64,000 nt of DNA from Styela clava (taxonomy: Eukaryota; Chordata; Ascidiacea; Stolidobranchia; Styelidae). Below the pieces are notes generated by a model. That model made no database searches and had not been told where the DNA came from. It was given only the letters and a program-made list of their open reading frames with translations. A program made the translations under genes and the position numbers. Positions 23,362-33,477 of this stretch are shown piece after piece (the first letter of the stretch is position 1; each line of letters begins with the position of its first letter). The DNA lies in NCBI RefSeq assembly GCF_964204865.1, contig NC_135257.1, positions 7,276,151 to 7,340,150 of the forward strand. Reading direction: 5' to 3'.

Positions 23362-26300
23362 CTGAAATAATACAGTATATGTTGATAAAATTGTCCAGAA
23401 ACTATTTGAAAAAATACAATCCAATACCTATAGCTAAACGAGACAGAAGTAAATTATCGACTAGTGTTGCAAATTTGTATATGATTGCCGAATTAGTTTC
23501 TAAGTGGTAAGATTTAAGACATATTCATATTTACAACAAGAGAGCGCTGCTCAAATATATGGACACGAAATCCAAAACAAAGTTTCGCGTATCGTCGCGT
23601 CAAATTGGAAACGGTCTTCATGCTTGGTGGATTAAAAAATGTGTTACCGTGAAAAATAAAAATAGAGCGAAATATCAGATCTTGTAGGATTCATAGAAAA
23701 TTCAAGAATAAATAAATGTAATAGCCTTCTAGCGAATGTAGACGGTAACAACAACAAGAAAAAGGAGAATAACAACAACAACATAATAACAAAACGATCC
23801 ATTGGTCCATTACGGGCTCAGTAATATTTTCTGATAACAATAGTTTTGAAGGCTAGATATCCGCTTTTTCAAATATCATGTTCAATAGATGTATCGCGCA
23901 CTCAAAGCGTGAAAAATGGGGGAACTGATAGAAAAGTATCTTTATTCTGACATTGATATTGTGAAATGAAAGCGATTCTTACCTAGAGTCTCGTCTCCCT
24001 GTGGAATGACACCTCCATAAAAAACGGGATCTGTAATATAAATATTCAATCCACTTTAATACTTAAAAAAGATAATACAATTTAAAACAAATTCTTGGAT
24101 AACGGTTGAATTTTATATGTATTCGAAAATTCTTCAAGTCAAAGTCAAAGCCATCTATTTTGTTCTATACGAATTTATTTACTATTCTGTCAAACTCTTT
24201 CCATTTTTGCGCCAATTAATGAGGATCACAAGATCATATCAATGTAACGCAATATTTATTCTCAAAATGTTGAAAATTATTTTTGATACATGATCTGAAT
24301 TTCGTTGTGCACTGTATTTATACGGTATATCTTTACTTAAGATAAAACGCGGTCGAATATTGAATTTTAACATTTTCCATTTATTATTTTAAAATTGATA
24401 TGAGCTGTATCAGTATTCGTTTTCTCTGTACATGTAACATTTATACTAGGCATTTATTTAGTGCGCCAGGTACAAGTACCTGGGTGAAACTGCTGGCCGC
24501 ACCCTCATTTAACACAGGCTTTCTAGTAGTTGCACGCACAAAAATTTTGTTTGTTGATCTTATGACATGTGTTGTTCACTTCGCACAAGCTAACTGTTAG
24601 GGCATTGTAACGTCATGGGCACAGATAATAAATTGGAGGCTTTGCAAAGACGGAATTGGAATTTCTCGAACGTACAAGAATAAACTAAATTAATAACTCG
24701 TTTCGCGAGTCGACCACTTTCAAAAATTGGCACTGCTCCGCGGGCCGAACAGTTTTTCCTTGTGGGTCGCATTGGGCTCGCGGGCCACAGTTTGCACACC
24801 CCCGAATTGTAAAGAATATAGGCATAGACATATAATGAAATATTTAAATTTCATTCTAATTTATATTCCCGAACATCGCATTCAAATATAAATCTATTGC
24901 TTCGCTTCAACATTGAATTTCAGACTTTTAAATTTTACGGCTGTAACTCGACTCTCACGCTAATACACTTTAGATAACATTGGGATTATCATATACTCAC
25001 CACTCAATGTAGCTTCGCCTTGTGGGTAGTTCGATAAAAATTGAGGGTTCGGCGGACCTTGGAAAGTATGAATCGAGGAGATGAAATAGGAATAAAAGAA
25101 AGAATAGAATAAGTTCAGGCTAAAATTTGACTTACTTAAGCTCGCATCTCCTTGAGGAACATTACCTCCGTCTGTAAAAAAATTACTTTGTATTAAAATA
25201 TACTCACTCATACGTTTGGTTTAAACGATTGCACGAAGGAACTGAAATTGTTTTTGTCTCTTAATTGCGATCGATTTTTATGAGGGTTAAAGCTCATAAA
25301 GAATTTCCTAAATTGGACGTAGCCTACTCCAAATTGGACTACCACTAAATACGAGGTACTCTATTTCCGAATTACTCTATTTCCCTACTCACCTAAAGTA
25401 ACTGCTCCCGAGTAGTATCCTGGATCGTCTGAATGAAATGAATAAAAACCTCAGAAGATCTGATTAAAGTTCAATTTACTAATAGCGACTAGATCACTAG
25501 AAGAAACGGACTATGCTTTTAATATTCAAGTTCTTATCATTACTGTGGACGAGTTGTAAAATGCTAGAAATCAACTGAATATTGCACGTACCAATAGAGA
25601 AGACGAATGCTGATTCTGGCGAATAGGCAGGCTACTGCTCATACTTAAATTCAAACAAAAGCGGACAGAATTTATATCTGGTTCATCGCCATTTCTGTTT
25701 TATCGCCATTTTCAGTACTGATTCGTTTTTTTTAGATGACCTCATTACCGAACAGTCGATCGCGAGCTATTTTGAAGATTGCGGTAGATCGCGGTCTAAA
25801 GCAGGTTGGCCACTCCTGAATTTTATTCTATAGTAGTTAGGCCATAACTTCAGGGGCGTAAAGCCAAGAAAAAATTCAGAGAAATTGAAGGATATTTGTG
25901 ATTATAAAGCCCTATTTTTACGCCATTAAAGAAATAAAATTGCTCACCCAATGTCACCGAAGGGCCAGAGTATCCATCTGAAATATACAAAATAGGCAAA
26001 TATAGAAAATTAGTATCAAAAATATACCAAAGCATTACGAAAACTAGAGCGTGCTAAAAATAGTGGGAGGTTCTGCTATTAATTTTGTCACAGAAATATT
26101 CATACGCAAATTAGAATTGTGATCTAAAAGAATTATCATTCTTACCCACGATACAATTTTATCAAGCGAAGGGACTCAATGTCTATAATTGTCAACTCAG
26201 TTAAAAAGAAAAATGTCCATATTTTTGGTCGCCCATGCGCTGTGCAAAATTGTGTTAATAAAATAAAAATAATCTTTCTTACTTACCCAGTGTACCTGCA

Positions 26301-29300
26301 GGGCCGTCATCTAAATAAACATATATCAATTAGTGAATATCAATGTAAATGAACTTACTTCAAGATTATATTGAAACCTCCACACACTCGTTCCATGAAA
26401 TAGACTGGAATTCCAGTCACAAAAAATAGTCAAATACAACAAATTTTCCCAATTCTAAGTTGTAACTCCCAGTATATGAATGTGTTACCAAAATAGAGAT
26501 GTCTGTCAAACTAGAACTAGAGTACAATGCTCAAATATGTGGACACGAACGTCAAAACAAAGTAGTATAGGCATCCAATCTTTTTTAGAATCGGTACGCT
26601 ACTGCAGTCTCCCAGACTTCGACTGACCACCTGAACGCAACGATCGCGAACGCGGCACCGTCACAAGGTAGACAAGTTTTAACTTTGATGGTGTCATCAC
26701 GCACAAAAAAAAAGAATTCTATAGAGTCCACAGGAATTTTTGAAATAAATAAAGGTATATAATAGACTCCCAGCAACAACAACAATCTTCAACAGCTGAA
26801 AATTTCAAAGGAATTGTTCCAGCAGTTGAAAAGAAAAGAGATTATTTCAAAACAAGAACAAGTAGAAAATGAATACTAACAAGAACAACATAATACAATA
26901 ATAATCTTACCTAGCGTAACTGCAGGCCCGTCATCTGAATAAACATATGTTAATTAGTAATGTAAATAAACTTATATCAACAAACGTGAACTGAGTAACA
27001 GACAAAAACAGGAAAAACATATCACATAGACGAGCCAAATACTGCACAACTATATCAAACTTTGATTTGTGGCTCCTAATAAATGGAATGTTTTCTTATA
27101 GTTTATTATCTTTTTTATTCTGCGGAAAGTAATTACTATTACGCTATATTGTGACAACTTGAGGTATTTTTTTATTTTTTCATAAATTGTTTCTGTTTTG
27201 CATATGGAGTATATAGATTGATTCGCATTACAGTAATGCAATACTCCTTCAGATTATTCACCCACGATTGTTGCAGAATTTTTACAATGTAATTGTTAAA
27301 CTGGTAATACTGCTTCGAAATAGCTTAAAATTTCTTTTAAACTCGAGAAAAGGATAGAAGAAGTCAAATTGCTCAGCAAAACCTTTCATCTACTATTTGC
27401 TATTAGGTTAGGTGCCAGGCATGAAAATAGTTGAATGGAACAGCCAGTTTAATTTTTCACATGCATGAGTGCGTTGTTTAGTGAAGAAATTTTATACGTG
27501 TAACGTGATGCTGGTTTAACAGAAAAACATTACTCACCTAAAGTCACTGAAGGACCAAAGTATCCATCTGAAATGAACATATATATATAGTAAGTAATCA
27601 GTTGGTATTAAAAATATGCTAAAGAAAATGAACAGTGTGATTAGCAGAGTAAGTCAACACGTATAACCATTTTGCGACAGAGACCTCTCAGGAAAGGAGA
27701 CAATGACGCAATTTGAGTAAATTGAAGAGGTTTCATACATATCGAGCAATATTGATAGAATTGAAAAAACACCTTTTCCTAATTACTCACCTAACGTCGC
27801 TGAAGGGCCGAAGTTTCCATCTGAAAAATGTTTAATTTGTTCATGTCAAATGATATAACAATGCATCATTACACCCAGTCGTGGTGATACAAAAAAGTAG
27901 GAGTTTCTTTCATAGAACGAACTACCACAATATCATAGTATTATTCATACACAATTTAGAATTGTGACCTAAAATGTATAGTATTCTTACATCAGGCAAC
28001 TATCTATTTTATGCAGTGGAAGATCCTATTGTCCATTTTTCGAGTTGAAATGTGAGAGAAGTGTCGTTATCCTGGGTCGTGTTATGTAATATTTAAAATT
28101 GTGATATTTGTGACAATCTCAAATACTTACCTGATACAACTACAGGTCCGGAATATTCATCTGGAAAATGTATATCAATCATCAATATATGAGTAACTTA
28201 TATTAAAAATATGTCATAATTCATTCACACCCGATCCGCGAAATGGACGAAGGAAATTATCACCACAAGGATAATGCAAATACTATAAAACTAGATCCAA
28301 CTTCGAGTTGTGGCTCCAAATATATGAAAGTCACTTATTTAGAGTATACTATATTATGTTTTATGCCATAGAAGCCCCTATCCACCAGGCTATATTGAGT
28401 CGGTGTTGGAGGACTATATCAGGATTTCCCATCAATTGTTTCTGGAATGCACATTACTTAAAAAGATTAAATTGAAGTTTAGATAATTGCTCACCTAGTG
28501 TTACTGCGGGGCCGTAGTATCCGTCTAAAAAATGTATATAAAATAATTTATTTAAAACAACTGACACATCCTATTACAATGAATTTGGGGACCAAGAGAT
28601 AATGGGATATCTGCCATAAAACTGCCTGAATAACATAAAACTGTAAGAAATTTAATACAGTAACCGAAGCATATAATATGCCTTATCAAAGTGTGCTATG
28701 TATTTTATGCAGCGAGGCCACAATTACACATCTTGTACAAAGTTTGGGACGAGAAAAGTGCTGGAATTTCTGATCTACAATGTTAATACTTTAATAATTC
28801 ACTTTATAAATCAAATTACCAAAATATACTAAAACTTATTCACCTTCAATGATACCGCAGCTATTTTATTTTGCATTAAAAACCGTAACAAAACCGCAAA
28901 ACTGTAGGAAACATAGATTTATTTATATGATATAATCTACCTAAACTTGCTTTGGGAGTCTGTGATCTTGACATCAGATGAGACAAAATAATTGCTGAAT
29001 AGAAAAGAAAAACAATAATAGATAATGTACAAAATAATTGTAGAAATGGAAATCTTTTAAAATAAAACTTTTTCGAATAACATGAAAGTTTCAAGTTTTT
29101 ATTGAATTGAGATTTATAACTAAAAATATCGAGATATACTGAAAAATGCTTCGATTTCACTTAGCCAATGGCAATTTTCAATCTAAAATACGGGAACACC
29201 GCAATAATGCGATTATAGTTACCCAACAGCAAAGCTTTCATAGTCTCTGGATTGTCGGGCGTATCTGCAAAAAAAAAGATTTTACCATGAACGAATAATT

Positions 29301-30814
29301 TCTTATATATACTGTTTTGACATATACCAATGAATATTGATCTACTCGATTTTCAAGTATTTAAGACAATTAAAATATTCATAAAATTTCATTAATTCAG
29401 ATCAACATATTGATAACGATCACAAGAATTAAAAAACGAAAGTAAAATTTTGTTGTTCAATTTGGTCGGTTTTGTTAAAAGCACGAGTCAAATAAACAAA
29501 AAAAGTCAATATGTATGGTTGGAGAAACTGTTGGTTCTATAATATGCAATTGCGTCACTTTATGACGTCACTGTTGAACAATTTGTTACTATTTGTAAGC
29601 GATAAATGGAGTAGTAGAATACAATTTCGATGATATTGCAAACTTATCAAAACTGGTTAACCTCAAATGAACTACTGAAAAATGTTTTAAAAATTATACC
29701 TTTAACACATTTGATAACCACGTTACCAACGCACCATGAACATTTTCTTGCCAAACATTGCATCGGCGTGACCATTTCTCCTTTTGCACAGTCATCAAGG
29801 ACGGTCGGTTTTCTTTTACAGGCAAGACCTTAATATTAAGTGTTTTTAATTGCTATGTCATAATAACCTTTATTATGTCAGCGTTTCGGGTTATGTTAAA
29901 AATTTCTCGCACACATCGAACACGTGTATTTAAAAATACAAATTAAATTCTTCGAAAATTGCCTAAAAAGTTGGAAGCAACAACTTTATCAATAATTTTT
30001 ACGAATTGGTTTCATCTTGTTTAGCATTATTCTATTTTCATCTTAATTTGCTTTCTTCCAATTGTGGAAATTCAGTATTGAACAAGTTTATTCTCACGTT
30101 GATTAAAAGTTAACACAAATTCTACATATTGGCATGGAGAGCATTTTTCTAGTATCGAATCATAAAGGCTGTATATTATTGTTCAAGAGCTCTGCGTTTA
30201 CTTTCAATGCATTTCGATCGAGCATTGGAACAGTAGTAACATTGTTTTAATATATATAGCCTGGGCCTGCTGTTTGTGTGGCGTCGTGTTCTATCTTTTC
30301 TAATAGTTGGCAACAAGCAATTCGCTAAAAATATGAGAAAATATGTAGAACAATCCCAATGTCAAAAAATGATTGAAATTTAGCAATGCGTTCTCATGTA
30401 GTAAATGAAAATAATCTTTTTTTGCCATTACCACGGTTTCATATAATAATATGTTCTAGCTTTATATAAAAATAACCAATCAAATACACTACTTTTTTGC
30501 TAATTCATTTCACACAGTCACAAAGATGGGTCTAACATACATGAAAATACAGATGAACTGAATCTTGCCCCTAACTTTTAATGAATTTACCATTTGGAAG
30601 CTTACAACAGAATGTTTATGTCCTGTTTGACAAAGTCCGAAATATTTTATGTATATCTAAGTCTAATCAGTCTAAATATATGGGATTGTGAAATAATATT
30701 AAATTTTTCTGTTTACAGATTAAGCCCATAACCTAAAATAAAAAATATTTTCTTACTATTAGCTGATACACATCCGGCAATGCTGACTAGAGCGACAAAA
30801 ACGAGAATTTTCAT
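21725..30814 (-). CDS. micro-exon gene for a secreted repeat protein
   Basis: Seventeen exons join without a frame break into 209 codons plus stop (630 nt): 30757-30814, 29223-29264, 28941-28994, 28495-28524, 28131-28160, 27791-27820, 27538-27567, 26911-26934, 26287-26310, 25948-25977, 25393-25428, 25136-25171, 25001-25057, 23983-24030, 23326-23361, 21926-21958, 21725-21756. Every intron is phase 1; all have GT-AG ends, most with GTGAGT or GTAAGT donors. Apart from a signal peptide, the protein is Gly/Pro/Asp-rich, acidic and free of Cys, with two repeat types: DGY(F/Y/S)GP(S/A)VTL and PQG(D/E)xxL. The repeated codons, constant phase and donor quality argue against chance. I know no matching family; it resembles parasite micro-exon genes in architecture only. 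Function is unknown; secretion is inferred. Confidence 0.8.
22200..22600 (+). repeat. interspersed repeat in micro-exon gene intron 15
   Basis: Contains caaatatatggacacgaaag, a middle aaatttcaaagcaattggtc, and an (ACA)n run ending aacataataacaaaac. The same order of blocks is seen at 23530-23810 and 26510-26910. No coding frame; a SINE-like or non-autonomous element is likely but unproved. Confidence 0.55.
23530..23810 (+). repeat. interspersed repeat, second copy in the micro-exon gene
   Basis: Shows ctcaaatatatggacacgaa at its left and aacaacataataacaaaacg near the right, with a shortened middle relative to 22200-22600. Confidence 0.5.
23983..25171 (-). repeat. three micro-exons coding the PQG(D/E)xxL repeat
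   Basis: 25136-25171 (36 nt) codes DGGNVPQGDASL; 25001-25057 (57 nt) codes SPPNPQFLSNYPQGEATLS; 23983-24030 (48 nt) codes DPVFYGGVIPQGDETL. All share PQG, an acidic residue and a final Leu at the donor. The first exon ends A|GTAAGT and the next begins GT, forming Ser instead of Asp; the frame is kept. Confidence 0.78.
24478..24805. mobile_element. probable hAT-like fragment
   Basis: The right part (gggccacagtttgcacaccc) and the inverse-related left part (ctgggtgaaactgctggccg) resemble the ends of many hAT elements. I found no matching target duplication, so the exact borders are uncertain. Located in micro-exon gene intron 13. Confidence 0.4.
25592..25609 (-). CDS. possible extra 18-nt micro-exon
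   Basis: Between micro-exons 25948 and 25393, gccagaatcag|CA TTC GTC TTC TCT ATT G|GTACGT would add AFVFSI in the correct 1-1 phase. It does not match the repeat consensus, so it could be coincidence. Confidence 0.25.
25750..25818. mobile_element. isolated end of the 16724-type hAT element
   Basis: The reverse strand reads aggagtggccaacctgcttt then a GATCGC-rich part with cttcaaaatag, like the left end at 16724-16790. The other end is missing. Confidence 0.5.
26510..26910 (+). repeat. interspersed repeat, third copy in the micro-exon gene
   Basis: Contains ctcaaatatgtggacacgaa, gaccacctgaacgcaacgat, aatttcaaaggaattgttcc and a degraded aacaagaacaacataataca. It ends right next to micro-exon 26911-26934. 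Confidence 0.5.
27262..27288 (-). pseudogene. decayed micro-exon with lost acceptor
   Basis: A 27-nt segment in correct phase codes D-CKNSATIV and ends GTG G|GTGAAT, as the live units do. The bases before it are AC instead of AG, so it should not be spliced. It sits between units 27538 and 26911. Confidence 0.45.
28844..28860 (-). pseudogene. decayed micro-exon with frame loss
   Basis: On the minus strand the words GCG GTA TCA TTG AAG|GTGAAT resemble the end of a live unit (GCA GTA ACA CTA G|GTGAGC). The only near acceptor would give 17 nt, which breaks the frame. Confidence 0.3.
28941..29264 (-). CDS. micro-exon gene, exons 2 and 3: linker
   Basis: Exon 29223-29264 (42 nt) reads N-TPDNPETMKALLL; exon 28941-28994 (54 nt) reads A-IILSHLMSRSQTPKASL. 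Exon 3 holds a hydrophobic stretch and a basic pair region (MSRSQTPK), where a propeptide could be processed, and its final SL matches the VTL ends of the repeats that follow. The acceptors are tttgcag and ttctattcag. Confidence 0.7.
30757..30814 (-). CDS. micro-exon gene, exon 1: signal peptide
   Basis: ATG at 30814 opens MKILVFVALVSIAGCVSAN, a short basic start, a hydrophobic core and a small-residue cleavage site (VSA), then A|GTAAGA. One exon thus carries almost exactly the signal peptide, typical of secreted-protein genes. Confidence 0.82.
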
Positions 30815-30877
30815 TTTGAATTTTCTAAGAAGTCGTATATCCGTTCCTTAGTACAAATTGTATTCCCAAACTGTTTG

Positions 30878-30893
30878 TTTCGTAGCTACGAAA
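30878..30893. promoter_or_regulatory. 16-bp perfect palindrome upstream of the micro-exon gene
   Basis: TTTCGTAGCTACGAAA is a perfect inverted repeat 64 bases upstream of the start codon at 30814. It could be a dimeric factor site; no specific factor is claimed. Confidence 0.25.
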
Positions 30894-33009
30894 TATCACA
30901 ATCAGATTGTATCCTACAATGGTTTATGTAGTTTTATCGCCAAATTAATTTTTACTCAAAAAAAAAAAAACGCGATTGTTATCTTTCGGTATGAAGTCAG
31001 CAGTGATAATTGTAAACCCCGAAGGCAATGAATACATTTTATCTAGACGACGAAGTTTACTTCATGTGATGATTTAGATTCTATCGGAAGTATAAAGCAA
31101 TCTAGGTTCATGGATTGGTAATAATTTCCGTTAAGTTGATCCATTCAGCAATTAAAGTATCAACGATATTTTTGGCGCGGGGGCATTTTTATATTCATAA
31201 CTTCAACCAGATTCACAGAGCTTACAGTAATCACAATAAGAATCAAGGACGTTTTTACTTTCTTTACTTGATTGCTAACTTTAGTGCAATATCTTCTTCT
31301 TTCGTAATAGATGACAGCAAGAATCGCTTGATGAAATATGCCATATAAGAGCTGGCTATGATGTCACAATTTTACAAACGGACAGGTTTGTAATTTCGAA
31401 AAATAGTCAAGTATAAAAATGACACATATAATTGGTGAGTGATGACGATTTGGTGACGCGTATCTTTAAAACCAGGTAATAATTTCTGTAGATGAAAACT
31501 TATTAAAATTACAATTTAGGAGAAAATTTTCAGTACTAAATTCTAAATAAATAAATCGATGATTTTATGGTAATTTTAAGTGTAAGCCTGTTTTTAGATG
31601 GAATAGTGGACACATCATCATGAAACCCCTTAAACGACAACGTCATTTAATTGTGAACGATTTCTGCACATTTGTTAACAAAATAACACATAGTGATTAT
31701 ATAAACTGATAACTCATTGGTCAGAACTCGAACCTAAATGGAATGAAGAATAATTCTAACATAAATATACATTGTCTGCTTTATGCTAACATCGTGATTC
31801 ATTTCATGATTTAATCACAAGCTATTATCAATTAATAAATTTTGAACGTGTTTTTTTAAACTTTTGTTTCGTTTGCTGATCTTGCATTACAACTTAACTT
31901 AGTCTATTTTTATTATATTTGTTAAAAATCATGTTCCTGTTATGAGGCACGTGAGTTCAAGTACTAAAGTATACATATACTGAAATATTTGAATGAACTT
32001 ACGAGGGGGTGTCACAGCAGTGATATTATATTCTCGCAATTGGGAAAACCATGGAGAATACTGTAAAAAATCTCCAGCAAACCTCATTGCTTTTCATGAA
32101 AATTTACTATACCCCTGACAAAGGAAAAATGCAGATAAAAGGCATCTCCACGACTCGATCATTTTTGGTTAATCTGTTCAACGAATGCCTTTATAGATGT
32201 TATTGTCTCAATCAGTACTCTAATTAATTTTTTCAAAAATAAGTTATTCAGGCATTTTTTTTACTAGCATGCGCTATGTGCATACTACTTTACATAAATC
32301 TATCGTACGTCATTCGACAAACTATCGTGGATTGACTGTGTGATGACAGTTATAAACATCATGACAATATGGTCAATCATAAGATCTCACTTCATAAGTC
32401 ATTGCACAATAGCTGATTATAAAACAGATATACCACACAACATAAAAGTCTCTGTTGTTATTTGTCAATACTTAGCTTACAGTGGAATATTACTGGGTGA
32501 TCATCATAGTTTTACAGAGGTCTCAACCAAACTTCGAGAGAATTGACTTTAGGAAGGATTTCTTTATGAGAATGAAACTTTTTGTTAAATATTTTAGTCC
32601 AAGTTTACAGTTCAAATATGAAAAGATCAGGTTTGTTTGTTTGTTGACGACCAAAAACTGTAATGACAAGATATTTTTCAAATATAAAAAAATCATCTTA
32701 TTGGAATACTGGCATATTTTATAATTAATAGCTAAATTGACTACACCTCACATGAAGCTAAAACTCACAATTTGAATACCATATTCCAATGTCCATCAAA
32801 TCTTATAAATAAACCTAGAAAAATGTTCACAACTTTTAAAACGCATTTATATATTTTATTTTATACATTTAATATATTTTCATGGTATTACTTGATGCAA
32901 ACTAGTAGGAAAAATAGAATACAGTGCCATCATCTCATGTATCCTTTGCAATATTGCCAAGTCAAAGTTATATATGTATTATATCTATAGGATGATAAAG
33001 AGCGATATA
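30894..33009. other. intergenic DNA between the micro-exon gene and GPCR A
   Basis: About 2.1 kb, AT-rich. The ORFs at 31115, 32340, 32482 and 32772 are Ile/Lys/Tyr-rich chance frames. As the two genes diverge here, both promoters should lie in this stretch, but no clear core element stands out. Confidence 0.4.
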
Positions 33010-33390
33010 TAGTGTTTCCCCGAAAATAATACCTAGCCTGAAAATAAGACATACCCTGTATTTCAAAAATGATTTTAATATAAGCCCTAAAACAAGACCT
33101 AGTCAATTGCGCAATTTTTTTTTTGACCATGTCGATAGAAATAAATTTCTCCTACACGTTTTAAATGATTAATAATCTTTGTTTAGCAGTTATTTTAATT
33201 AAAAAGGTGTTATTTATATAAGTAAATAGATATCGGTTTTCATATTTAGTATATTTGTTATTCTCTACTTTGTAATTTTGTTTTTGATAAATAAAAATAA
33301 AAGACACCCCCCAAAATAAGCCCTGGTATTATTTTACAAAAAAAAAATTGAAATAAGACTCAGTCTTATTTTTGGAGAAACACGGTTTCT
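33010..33390. mobile_element. MITE with CGAAAATAAG-type inverted ends, second copy
   Basis: Left gtgtttccccgaaaataata, right inverse of cttatttttggagaaacacgg. The body aligns by eye with 15150-15480. It ends about 90 bases upstream of the GPCR A start codon, so it may lie in its promoter or 5' UTR. Confidence 0.65.
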
Positions 33391-33477
33391 ATACAAAACC
33401 CCATCTAGGTATATAGAATATTGAATAATAATGATAATATTTAATTTCATATCTAGACAAACCTATTATTTTGAAAT

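Larger units (their letters stand above)
25393..28524 (-). repeat. block of eight micro-exons coding the GPxVTL repeat
   Basis: From 5' to 3' with the split Asp first: 28495-28524 DGYYGPAVTL; 28131-28160 DEYSGPVVVS; 27791-27820 DGNFGPSATL; 27538-27567 DGYFGPSVTL; 26911-26934 DDGPAVTL; 26287-26310 DDGPAGTL; 25948-25977 DGYSGPSVTL; 25393-25428 DDPGYYSGAVTL. Sizes are 30, 24 or 36 nt. Each opens with AT or AC (completing an Asp codon) after cag or tag and closes with G before GTGAG or GTAAG. Flanking intron DNA is also partly shared between units (for example the cctaaaa-attcttac stretch), so exon plus intron seem to have been duplicated together. Confidence 0.82.

Noticed and set aside
23416..23440. 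Possible 6-nt exon (CTATAG) in the micro-exon gene
   Set aside because: Phase-compatible, but far too short to separate from chance.
23983..28524. Regularly recurring short sequences that could look like a CRISPR-type or satellite array
   Set aside because: The units are spaced irregularly, differ in length, are flanked by splice signals and keep a coding phase, which fits micro-exons and not an array.
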